This document shows positions 1 to 5,192 of a DNA stretch of 10,025 nt, one piece after another (position 1 is the first letter of the stretch; every line of letters begins with the position of its first letter). The stretch lies in NCBI GenBank assembly GCA_036278255.1, contig DASULK010000068.1:1-10025 (forward strand). Reading direction: 5' to 3'. The notes beneath the pieces were generated by a model. The model was given only the letters and a program-made list of their open reading frames with translations. It was not told where the DNA came from and ran no database searches. Source of the DNA: DASULK01 sp036278255. GTDB taxonomy: Bacteria; Actinomycetota; Actinomycetes; Mycobacteriales; Micromonosporaceae. Position numbers and translations under genes: made by a program.

Positions 1-37
1 GATGCCGGCAGCAGTTGAGATGAGGAGGCACGCGACA

Positions 38-475
38 GTGAGCGCGACCGCTGGTCAGGCCGCCGACGGCGTACGGAGCCTGGCGGACCGGTTCGGCATC
101 GAGCCGGGGATGGTCGTCATGGAGATGGGGTACGACGAGGACGTCGACCACGATCTCCGCGACGCCCTGACCGACCGCTGCGGGGGATTGGTTGACGAGG
201 ACACCGACGAGGTCGTCGACGCGGTGCTGGTGTGGTACCGCGACGGCGACGAGGATCTCTTCGAAATCCTGGTCGACGCCCTCGGCCCGTTGGCCGACAA
301 CGGCGTGGTGTGGCTGCTGACGCCCAAGGCCGGCCGGCCGGGGCACGTCCCACCCAGCGACATCGCCGAGTCGGCACCGACGGCCGGCCTGCAGCAAACG
401 TCAAGTGTCAATGCTGGCAAGGACTGGACGGCGTCCCGGCTGGTACTGCCCCGCGCGGCCCGCGCCAGGAAATAG
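38..475 (+). CDS. DUF3052 domain-containing protein
   Basis: A 145-aa acidic protein of the actinobacterial DUF3052 family; its biochemical function is not known. Recognition rests on the conserved C-terminal half: VLVWYRDGDEDL (about residues 63-74), VWLLTPKAGRPGHV (91-104), then DIAESAPTAGLQQTSS and a closing segment with KDW and RLVLPR. These are typical of the family, whose fold is reminiscent of the back half of a class I methyltransferase (inference). I chose the GTG at 38 because GAGGAGG at 22-28 sits 9 nt upstream; an ATG at 2 in the same frame would place that Shine-Dalgarno inside the gene. It lies 124 nt upstream of ahpE on the same strand. The same pairing is known in mycobacteria, often just downstream of aceE, which would lie beyond the left edge here. 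The gene appears complete. Confidence 0.88.
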   Translation: MSATAGQAADGVRSLADRFGIEPGMVVMEMGYDEDVDHDLRDALTDRCGGLVDEDTDEVVDAVLVWYRDGDEDLFEILVDALGPLADNGVVWLLTPKAGRPGHVPPSDIAESAPTAGLQQTSSVNAGKDWTASRLVLPRAARARK

Positions 476-599
476 CCGCTCGCCCGGGTCGGGTGCCGGC
501 GGGCGCCGCCGGTGCCCATGGCAGGCTGGGTAGGTCCTGACCGTTCCTGGCCGGCCTGGGTCTCTTTCGCCGGCAGTCGCCCCCGTCAAGGAGTTTTGC

Positions 600-1064
600 A
601 TGCCGATCGAAGTTGGTGCCGAAGCCCCCGACTTCATCCTCAAGGACCAGAACAACCAGGAGGTCCGACTCTCGGACTACCGCGGCAAGCGAGCCGTCCT
701 GCTGGTGTTCTACCCGCTGGCCTTCACTGGCATCTGCCAGGGTGAGCTCTGCGAGGTGCGGGACAACCTCAACGAGTACGTCAACGACGACGTGCAGGTC
801 CTCACCGTCAGCGTCGACTCGGTCTACGCCCACAAGGTCTGGGCCGACAAGGAAGGCTTCCAGTTCCCGCTGCTGGCCGACTTCTGGCCGCACGGGGCGG
901 TGGCCCAGGCGTACGGCGTCTTCAACGACGTGGCCGGTATCGCCAACCGGGGCACCTTCGTCATCGACAAGGCGGGCATCGTCCGCTTTGCCGAGATGAA
1001 CATGCCGGGCGAGGCCCGCGACCAGGAAGGCTGGCGCAAGGCACTCGCTGCGGTGACCGCCTGA
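600..1064 (+). CDS. ahpE: Peroxiredoxin, AhpE type
   Basis: A 154-aa thioredoxin-fold peroxidase that reduces hydrogen peroxide, organic peroxides and peroxynitrite in the cytoplasm. The peroxidatic site PLAFTGIC (residues 39-46) gives the PxxxTxxC signature with Cys46, and Arg117 (in NRGTF) matches the conserved active-site arginine. Length and sequence, including FYPLAFTGICQGEL and DFWPHGAVAQAYGVF, match mycobacterial AhpE, which works as a one-Cys enzyme recycled by mycothiol/mycoredoxin. Here a second cysteine, Cys51, follows at the CxxxxC spacing used by BCP/PrxQ enzymes, so an intramolecular disulfide is possible (inference). The ATG at 600 has AAGGAG at 588-593, 6 nt upstream. The gene follows the DUF3052 gene and ends in a strong hairpin, so the two may be one transcription unit. 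Confidence 0.93.
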   Translation: MPIEVGAEAPDFILKDQNNQEVRLSDYRGKRAVLLVFYPLAFTGICQGELCEVRDNLNEYVNDDVQVLTVSVDSVYAHKVWADKEGFQFPLLADFWPHGAVAQAYGVFNDVAGIANRGTFVIDKAGIVRFAEMNMPGEARDQEGWRKALAAVTA

Positions 1065-1077
1065 CCGTAGGTGTCGT

Positions 1078-1127
1078 GATCGTGGAGGTTTCTCCGTGTC
1101 CCCATGCCCGGGGAAACCTCCACGATC
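1078..1127 (+). terminator. Long hairpin downstream of ahpE
   Basis: A perfect 15-bp inverted repeat (1078-1092 against 1113-1127) extends inward by four more pairs, including one G-U, to a 19-bp stem (1078-1096/1109-1127) with a 12-nt loop. It starts 13 nt after the ahpE stop codon. There is no U-tract, which is usual for actinobacterial terminators. Because the stem is symmetric it could also act on transcription from the other strand, or be a copy of a dispersed palindromic repeat; a genome search would tell. Confidence 0.7.
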
Positions 1128-1223
1128 CGCATCCCTGCGGTCGCCCGCCCAGGTGGCCGGAAGGCAGTGTTGAGGCGGCAGGGTAAGCTAGCCGCCGCCG
1201 GTATCGCCGTACCGTGGCGTCCC

Positions 1224-1298
1224 GGGCGCGTAGCTCAGTGGGAGAGCACTCGCCTTACAAGCGAGGGGTCGCAGGTTCGAAACCTGCCGCGCCCACCA
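1224..1298 (+). tRNA. tRNA-Val (anticodon TAC)
   Basis: A complete cloverleaf can be drawn. The acceptor stem GGGCGCG (1224-1230) pairs perfectly with CGCGCCC (1288-1294). The D-stem is GCTC/GAGC (1233-1236/1244-1247). The anticodon stem CTCGC/GCGAG (1249-1253/1261-1265) flanks the loop CTTACAA, giving anticodon TAC at 1256-1258. The T-arm is GCAGG-TTCGAAA-CCTGC (1271-1287). The discriminator base is A1295, followed by an encoded CCA (1296-1298). Anticodon TAC reads GTA and related valine codons. No obvious terminator follows before the ATG at 1340. The tRNA 3' end is a classical attachment-site type, but no direct repeat of it is visible elsewhere in the window. Confidence 0.97.
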
Positions 1299-1339
1299 CC
1301 ATTGACCAGCAGCGGAAGCAACCGGCAAGACTGGCCGCC

Positions 1340-1765
1340 ATGGACTCTCGACGGTTCGTCTTCCTGGACCCTGACGGCATGGCCGGCGGGTGGCTCTACG
1401 TGATCGTGGAGGCTCAGACCGGTGTGTTCTACCAGCAGCAGTACGGCGGTACGGCGTGTCGGCAGGGGCAGGTGGAGGGCTTCCTCGTCCCGATAGCAGG
1501 CGCCGACGCTTTGGATGTGCTTCGCCAGTTGTTCGAGAAGGACTTCCGTGGCGCCGGCACCCGGAACTATCCGTGGCCGGACGAGGAGCGGGACAAACTT
1601 CGCCAAATCATCGAGGGCATCTACTACTGGGCGTGCGATGGGCACAGCGAGGAGCCGAACGCGCTGCGGCTGGATGAGAGCCGGATCCGCGAGGCTGACG
1701 AGGCATGGGTACCAGTGATCACCCCGGACGGCCCTGGGGTGCTGGTGTGGTTCAACTCGGACTGA
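1340..1765 (+). CDS. DUF6210-like hypothetical protein
   Basis: A 141-aa soluble acidic protein that resembles small orphan proteins found in Streptomyces and Micromonospora (DUF6210-like, from memory, not certain). Visible features are FVFLDPDG near the N-terminus (7-13), WLYVIVEAQTGVFYQQQYGG (18-37), a patch QGQVEGFLVPIAG (42-54), a Trp/Tyr-rich helix GIYYWACDGH (93-102), and a C-terminal GVLVWFNSD. There is no signal peptide or membrane segment. The frame stays open upstream through the tRNA to an ATG at 1214, but that start would place coding sequence over tRNA-Val, so the ATG at 1340 is preferred. No convincing Shine-Dalgarno precedes it. The gene begins 41 nt after the tRNA CCA, so readthrough expression or leaderless initiation are options. 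The size and acidity would also fit an orphan immunity protein, but nothing proves this. Confidence 0.75.
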   Translation: MDSRRFVFLDPDGMAGGWLYVIVEAQTGVFYQQQYGGTACRQGQVEGFLVPIAGADALDVLRQLFEKDFRGAGTRNYPWPDEERDKLRQIIEGIYYWACDGHSEEPNALRLDESRIREADEAWVPVITPDGPGVLVWFNSD

Positions 1766-1823
1766 GCTTCGGTTCTTGGCATGCCGGAACTATGATCCAG
1801 TGACCGCACCGGAGAGGCATCAG

Positions 1824-2120
1824 ATGGAGACATGGCGTTTCCTGGCCGCTGTCATCATGAGCCTGGCTCTGAGTCTCGTAGGTGTCGCCCTAGCCATCAA
1901 CTTTCGCGGCGTGACGGAGTGGCACGTGCAGCGGTCGATGTCTGCCGCAAAGGTGCTACGGCGAGTTTCATCATCGCGCTGGCTACCGGATGCCCGCCTG
2001 GCACGTTTCGTCCTGTTGGAACGGGTGATTGGCGTGGCTTTCGCTGCGGCCGGCATTACGTTCTTGATTGTTCTCGGCTACGGCATCGTGATCGGTGAGC
2101 CGATACCTTCGCGCCGATGA
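1824..2120 (+). CDS. Small two-helix membrane protein, function unknown
   Basis: A 98-aa protein with two predicted transmembrane helices, at about residues 5-27 (FLAAVIMSLALSLVG region) and 68-92 (VAFAAAGITFLIVLG region). They are joined by a basic loop of about 40 residues containing several arginines and KVLRR, which by the positive-inside rule should be cytoplasmic, placing both ends outside. The ATG at 1824 is chosen because GGAGAGG at 1811-1817 lies 6 nt upstream; an in-frame ATG at 1776 lacks a ribosome site and would add a polar extension. TATGAT at 1791-1796 could be a -10 box, but no good -35 box is seen. I do not recognise a family. The 3' end overlaps, on the opposite strand, the tail of a GNAT-like remnant. 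Confidence 0.7.
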   Translation: METWRFLAAVIMSLALSLVGVALAINFRGVTEWHVQRSMSAAKVLRRVSSSRWLPDARLARFVLLERVIGVAFAAAGITFLIVLGYGIVIGEPIPSRR

Positions 2121-2250
2121 CGAAGCCGCGTTCGGACGGAAGCGGCAGCCGGGCCGTCTTGATAGCGCACGACCTCCCAACGCGAGTAGAGATCCAGGAG
2201 AAAGTCGGCGTCGTCTCCGTGCCAGGGATGCAGCAGGAGGCGTTGGAAAC
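2120..2250 (-). pseudogene. Remnant of a GNAT acetyltransferase N-terminus
   Basis: On the minus strand, just past the stop codon of the intact GNAT gene and in a different frame, the translation reads FQRLLLHPWHGDDADF followed by LLDLYSRWEVVRY. This is the characteristic opening of RimJ/RimL-type acetyltransferases (TERLLLRPW..DDA......Y..PEV.RY). The similarity fades after about 45 residues, the acetyl-CoA binding region is absent, and no start codon stands at the expected place. It is therefore read as a 5' fragment of a second GNAT gene. The low-coordinate end runs antisense into the tail of the small membrane protein gene. The exact borders are approximate. Confidence 0.5.
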
Positions 2251-2258
2251 CGCCGTGT

Positions 2259-2855
2259 TTACGCCTTGCGATGCGCGGACCATTCGTCAGCAAGCATGGC
2301 GAAGACGAGCTCGGTGCTCCACTCGCCTTTGAAGAACTCGTTGTGGACCAGGCGAGCTTCCTGCCGCATTCCCAGCCGGCGAGCCACCCGCGCCGACGAT
2401 TCGTTGCGTTCGTCGATCCGCGCAACGATGCGGTGAAAGCCGAGTTCCTCGAAGCCGAGGGCAAGTAGGGCTCTCGCCGCCTCTGTGGCATAACCGTGGC
2501 CGCCGAAGTCAGGATTTACGACATAGCCGAGCTCCCCGCCTCCGTGCAGGCGGCTGTGCCAGAACAGCACAACGTCACCAACCAACTCGTCGGTGTCGGC
2601 GACCACGACGCCGAGCGTCAGCGACTGCCCCTCATCGGTGAGCTCGGTGCGCGCCCACGTGGACGACATTCGTTCGTTGATGACCTCGCGGGTCATCGGC
2701 TCGAAGGGTACGTAGCGACACACGTCCGGCCGGCTTCGATAGGCGAGCAGTGCGTCAGCATCATGGGCAGTCAGTGGACGTAGCAGCAGCCGCTCGGTGT
2801 GGACCGGGTACTGAGGACGCAGCGCGGACTGTGTGCGAGCTAACACGTTGACCAT
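2259..2855 (-). CDS. GNAT family N-acetyltransferase (RimJ/RimL type)
   Basis: A 198-aa acetyl-CoA-dependent N-acetyltransferase of the Acetyltransf_3 (RimJ/RimL-like) group; the substrate, a protein N-terminus or a small amine, cannot be told from sequence. The family opening HTERLLLRPL is at 19-28. The pyrophosphate-binding loop NPDFGGHGYATEAARALL is at 114-131, with GGHGYA as the Q/RxxGxG/A-type turn. RIVARIDERNESSARVARRLGM at 142-163 holds the conserved Asn and the following helix. The start is the ATG whose complement lies at 2853-2855; the minus strand carries GGGGAG about 8 nt upstream. A longer in-frame ATG at 2927 lacks family similarity in the added residues. A perfect dyad (2899-2918) lies 44-63 nt upstream of the start and could be an operator. 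The gene is monocistronic. Confidence 0.88.
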   Translation of the reverse strand: MVNVLARTQSALRPQYPVHTERLLLRPLTAHDADALLAYRSRPDVCRYVPFEPMTREVINERMSSTWARTELTDEGQSLTLGVVVADTDELVGDVVLFWHSRLHGGGELGYVVNPDFGGHGYATEAARALLALGFEELGFHRIVARIDERNESSARVARRLGMRQEARLVHNEFFKGEWSTELVFAMLADEWSAHRKA

Positions 2856-2898
2856 CGTGCCATCTCCCCGGCACGGCACCCGGCCCGTCCCATGTGAC

Positions 2899-2918
2899 CA
2901 TGATCGCCCTGGATCATG
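2899..2918. promoter_or_regulatory. Inverted repeat upstream of the GNAT gene
   Basis: A perfect 7-bp dyad, CATGATC-N6-GATCATG, lies 44-63 nt upstream of the acetyltransferase start codon. The spacing and symmetry fit a binding site for a dimeric repressor. It also overlaps the stop codon of the possible remnant at 2914-3054, so a short terminator hairpin is an alternative. No regulator gene is adjacent. Confidence 0.3.
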
Positions 2919-3054
2919 CCGCGGCACCGATCAAGTCATCGACCTGCCGCAGCGCCGCTCGGGTGGTGTCGGGACCGGCGGGTAGCAGCGGCAGCCGTAC
3001 CGCCCATCCGGCCGTAGCGGCATGCGTCACTGCTGTTCGCGCCTCGACCGACGC
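2914..3054 (-). pseudogene. Possible C-terminal gene remnant (synthase-like)
   Basis: A minus-strand open stretch of 47 codons between an in-frame TAG (complement of 3055-3057) and a TGA (complement of 2914-2916), with no ATG near its beginning. It has coding-like composition and ends in VRLPLLPAGPDTTRAALR followed by QVDDLIGAAA. The VR-PLLP-x-n-ALR pattern resembles the C-termini of dihydrodipicolinate synthase/aldolase-family proteins (loose recognition). It is the only coding-like material in the 316-base gap between the GNAT gene and the next minus-strand gene. It may be the tail of a deleted gene, or chance. Confidence 0.28.
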
Positions 3055-3171
3055 CTATTCGTCCCGCCTCTCTTCCCGATGACCATTTGCAGTTGAGCGG
3101 TACGACACGCCGATGAGTTGTCAGCAGAAGTGCAGGCGATCATGACGGCGGACGACTCAGCGGTGCCGGAA

Positions 3172-3669
3172 TCAGTTGGCGGGGCAGGTCTTGGTCAGGC
3201 GGCAGGCCGTCTCCTCCGCGACGCGGCGCTGCAGATCGGCGAGCTGCTCATCGGTGAGGCTTCGCAGATCCTCGGTCGGAACCACCTCGTACACGTTGGT
3301 CGTCTGCCAGTTCGGAATGTTCTGATAGTCAGCTTTGATCCGGTCGACGATCGCCTGCGGAGAGACCCACACCGGGTCAAGCTTGTGCATGGTGAGCGGG
3401 GCGAGCTGGGGGCCGGGATGGCGGGCCGGCATCACCACCATCGGGGTGCCCTGATCGCAGTAGGCGTACACATCGGATGCGGTGAACCGCACCCATCGTT
3501 TCCGCTTGGAGATCTCACGGTTGAGGTTGTGGGAGAACCAGCCGTCAACCCGGTCGGCTGCCCGGTCGATGTCGAAGTGGCGTTTCTGGTCGGTGGCGCC
3601 GCGGCCCTGCAGCGGGATCTGCTGCGTGAACGCCACCTCGTAGCCAGAGAAGATTCCCCGCCGGTTCAC
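3172..3669 (-). CDS. Hypothetical protein, probably missing its N-terminus
   Basis: An unrecognised 165-aa soluble protein as drawn from the GTG whose complement is 3667-3669. Distinctive stretches are QQIPLQGRGATDQKRHFDID (16-35), DGWFSHNLNREISKRKRWVRF (42-62, strongly basic), GTPMVVMPARHPGPQLAPL (74-92), DPVWVSPQAIVDRIKADY (98-115), and a C-terminal helix LTDEQLADLQRRVAEET (138-154) followed by two cysteines. The GTG has no ribosome site, and convincing coding sequence continues upstream in frame (TYLPDLDRYAILV, and before it STYDFHTAVQV) until a TGA at 3769-3771. No ATG, GTG or TTG lies in that extension. Either the gene is 5'-truncated or a frameshift hides the true start. The opposite strand carries a longer open frame, but its Val/Gly/His/Arg-rich product is typical of an antisense shadow. 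Confidence 0.55.
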   Translation of the reverse strand: MNRRGIFSGYEVAFTQQIPLQGRGATDQKRHFDIDRAADRVDGWFSHNLNREISKRKRWVRFTASDVYAYCDQGTPMVVMPARHPGPQLAPLTMHKLDPVWVSPQAIVDRIKADYQNIPNWQTTNVYEVVPTEDLRSLTDEQLADLQRRVAEETACRLTKTCPAN

Positions 3670-3740
3670 CAGGATGGCGTACCGGTCGAGGTCGGGCAGG
3701 TAGGTGACTTGAACAGCCGTGTGGAAATCGTACGTGCTGC

Positions 3741-3770
3741 GAGCGTCGGGGCATGGCCTTGCCGACGCTC
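3741..3770 (-). other. Hairpin just inside the broken 5' end of the hypothetical gene
   Basis: A perfect 9-bp stem, GAGCGTCGG (3741-3749) with CCGACGCTC (3762-3770), and a 12-nt loop. On the minus strand it overlaps the TGA (3769-3771) that closes the upstream frame and continues straight into the hairpin, like a terminator of a lost upstream gene. It may equally be a chance structure inside coding sequence. Confidence 0.3.
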
Positions 3771-3934
3771 ACGCAGTACGACGCCACGGGGTTGGAGACT
3801 AGGCCTCCTCGGGCAGCAGCGAATGTCTCTTTCCGCACAATGTGTTATCTGGCGGCAGCGGCAAATGCCGGGCAGGTGTCGATTCCCCGACTAGCCTCCC
3901 AAGGGTCGACCTACCTCACAACCAGGGGGAATCC
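3771..3934. other. Intergenic gap between divergent genes
   Basis: I see no gene here. It separates the truncated minus-strand gene from the plus-strand VOC gene and must contain the VOC gene's promoter, but no convincing -35/-10 pair is visible. A short GTCGA/TCGAC dyad (about 3878-3910) is too weak to name. Base composition is lower in GC than in the flanking genes. Confidence 0.4.
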
Positions 3935-4351
3935 GTGGCCTCTCGCCTCAACCCGTACGTCAGCTTCGCCGGTAACGCCCGCCAAGCCATGGAGTTCTAC
4001 AAGAGCGTCTTCGGTGGAAATTTGACGCTGGCCACCTTCGGAGAATTCGGTGCCGGAGACTCCCCGCACGCCGACAAAATCATGCACGCCATGCTCGAAA
4101 CTCCCAGCGGATACACGCTGATGGCCGCGGACACGCCGCCTGACATGGAGTACAACCCGGGAAACAACATCGCGCTGAGCCTGAGCGGGGACGACGCCGA
4201 TGAGCTGCGCGGCTACTGGGATCAGCTGTCTTTGGGCGGCACCGTCCCCATGCCCTTGGAGAAGCAGATGTGGGGCGACGAATACGGCATGTGCGTGGAT
4301 CGGTTCGGCATTATCTGGATGGTCAACATCAGTCAGCCGTCGCAAGCCTGA
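3935..4351 (+). CDS. VOC family protein, PhnB-like
   Basis: A 138-aa vicinal-oxygen-chelate fold protein of the PhnB/YjdN group (often annotated as 3-demethylubiquinone methyltransferase-like or glyoxalase-like). Catalytic activity has not been established for most members. Family landmarks in order are LNPYVSFAGNA (5-15), AMEFYKSVFGG (18-28), KIMHAMLE (48-55), LMAADTPP (62-69), PGNNIALSLSGDD (75-87), GGTVPMPLEKQMWGDEYGMC (101-120) and DRFGIIWMVN (122-131). The length is normal for the family. The GTG at 3935 is chosen because AGGGGGA (3924-3930) is just upstream and the family similarity starts at residue 5; an ATG at 3842 in the same frame would add non-conserved residues. A hairpin follows the stop codon and separates it from the next plus-strand gene. 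Confidence 0.9.
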   Translation: MASRLNPYVSFAGNARQAMEFYKSVFGGNLTLATFGEFGAGDSPHADKIMHAMLETPSGYTLMAADTPPDMEYNPGNNIALSLSGDDADELRGYWDQLSLGGTVPMPLEKQMWGDEYGMCVDRFGIIWMVNISQPSQA

Positions 4352-4354
4352 TCT

Positions 4355-4381
4355 GGGGACGGCGCTATCATCGCCGTCTCC
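4355..4381 (+). terminator. Hairpin after the VOC gene
   Basis: A 10-bp stem, GGGGACGGCG (4355-4364) with CGCCGTCTCC (4372-4381), containing one G-U pair and a 7-nt loop, begins 3 nt after the VOC stop codon. It has no U-tract. It ends just before the purine-rich ribosome site of the next gene, so it could also lower readthrough into that gene or affect its translation. Confidence 0.55.
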
Positions 4382-4397
4382 AGAAAGGGCGTACGCG

Positions 4398-5156
4398 ATG
4401 AGTCGGCGTGTCGGCGGGGTCATCCTCATGGTGTGCGCCACCTTGACCGTTGGCGCGATTGCTGCGGCAACTGCCAACTTCGCCGGCTGGCGTATGGCGA
4501 CGCCCTCGCCGACGATTGAAGAGGCGACGGCCGCTGTGCAGGTGGGCTTGCCAGGCACAGAGATCGACGAGATCGGGTGGCACGACGATGTACACGACGT
4601 CCACTTCATGGAGCATCCCCGCGCTGACAACCTGCCCGGACAGCAGGAGGTGTACATCCAGGGTGGAGCGACCTCACGAGACGCCTTCGACCAGGCCTGC
4701 GAGAGGTTGGCCCAGGCCGGATGGCGAACAGAGGCGGGGTCGAGCACCGTGCAAGGAGGCGGTTTCTTCGTCGCAAGCCGCGGCGACCTCGTCATGGAAT
4801 GGAAGTTCAGACCGAGCGGCACCTTCACGGAGCCGCCCGGGGACTCGATCGAGGTATGGGTCTGGCGTTTCACGCCCCCGCGCGTGAAGGCGCTGACCGT
4901 CGTCGGCTGGTTGCTCGGAGCGGCCCTGGGGTGGTGGCTTGCTCGAAGTATTTTGCGTCTGACCAATAGCAACGCCAGGACCTCATCAACTGTCGTCGCG
5001 TACGTCCTTGTGGTGGTGCTCGCCCTGTCGACGCTGGTGGCAACCTATTTGACTGCGCACAATCTGATCGAACGGCCGGGGTGGGGCCAGCCAGTCGCGG
5101 TATGGACCGCCTACTTTCCGTTCCTCCTACCGTTCGGCGTTTTCACCCCTGGCTAG
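4398..5156 (+). CDS. Four-helix membrane protein with an extracytoplasmic domain
   Basis: A 252-aa integral membrane protein of unknown function. The predicted helices are at about residues 5-27 (VILMVCATLTVGAIAAA region), 164-186 (VVGWLLGAALGWWLA region), 197-219 (VVAYVLVVVLALSTLVA region) and 231-248 (VAVWTAYFPFLLPFGV). Between helices 1 and 2 lies a polar domain of about 130 residues that should face outside: it begins TPSPTIEEATAAVQ, contains HDDVHDVHFMEHP (62-74, rich in His and Asp), and has an alpha-beta look around DAFDQACERLAQAGWR (95-110). The ATG at 4398 has AGAAAGGG (4383-4389 region) about 8 nt upstream. The gene is 46 nt after the VOC stop with a hairpin between, so it is probably transcribed separately or only partly coupled. 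It faces DUF3626 convergently. Confidence 0.75.
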   Translation: MSRRVGGVILMVCATLTVGAIAAATANFAGWRMATPSPTIEEATAAVQVGLPGTEIDEIGWHDDVHDVHFMEHPRADNLPGQQEVYIQGGATSRDAFDQACERLAQAGWRTEAGSSTVQGGGFFVASRGDLVMEWKFRPSGTFTEPPGDSIEVWVWRFTPPRVKALTVVGWLLGAALGWWLARSILRLTNSNARTSSTVVAYVLVVVLALSTLVATYLTAHNLIERPGWGQPVAVWTAYFPFLLPFGVFTPG

Positions 5157-5192
5157 CGATCGGTGACAGGAGCGCTGGCGGTTGCACGGACG

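Noticed and set aside
1271..1298. tRNA 3' end as an attL site of an integrated element
   Set aside because: No direct repeat of the tRNA 3' end and no integrase gene are visible in the window.
1214..1339. In-frame extension of the DUF6210-like gene starting at ATG 1214
   Set aside because: It would translate straight through a complete tRNA-Val gene.
3118..3894. A 258-codon plus-strand frame opposite the hypothetical minus-strand gene
   Set aside because: The product is Val/Gly/His/Arg-rich with no domain look; the minus-strand translation has better residue patterns and a normal helix at its C-terminus.
3911..4972. A 353-codon minus-strand frame opposite the VOC and membrane protein genes
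   Set aside because: It covers a clear VOC family gene and a membrane protein with its own ribosome site; the product is shadow-like.
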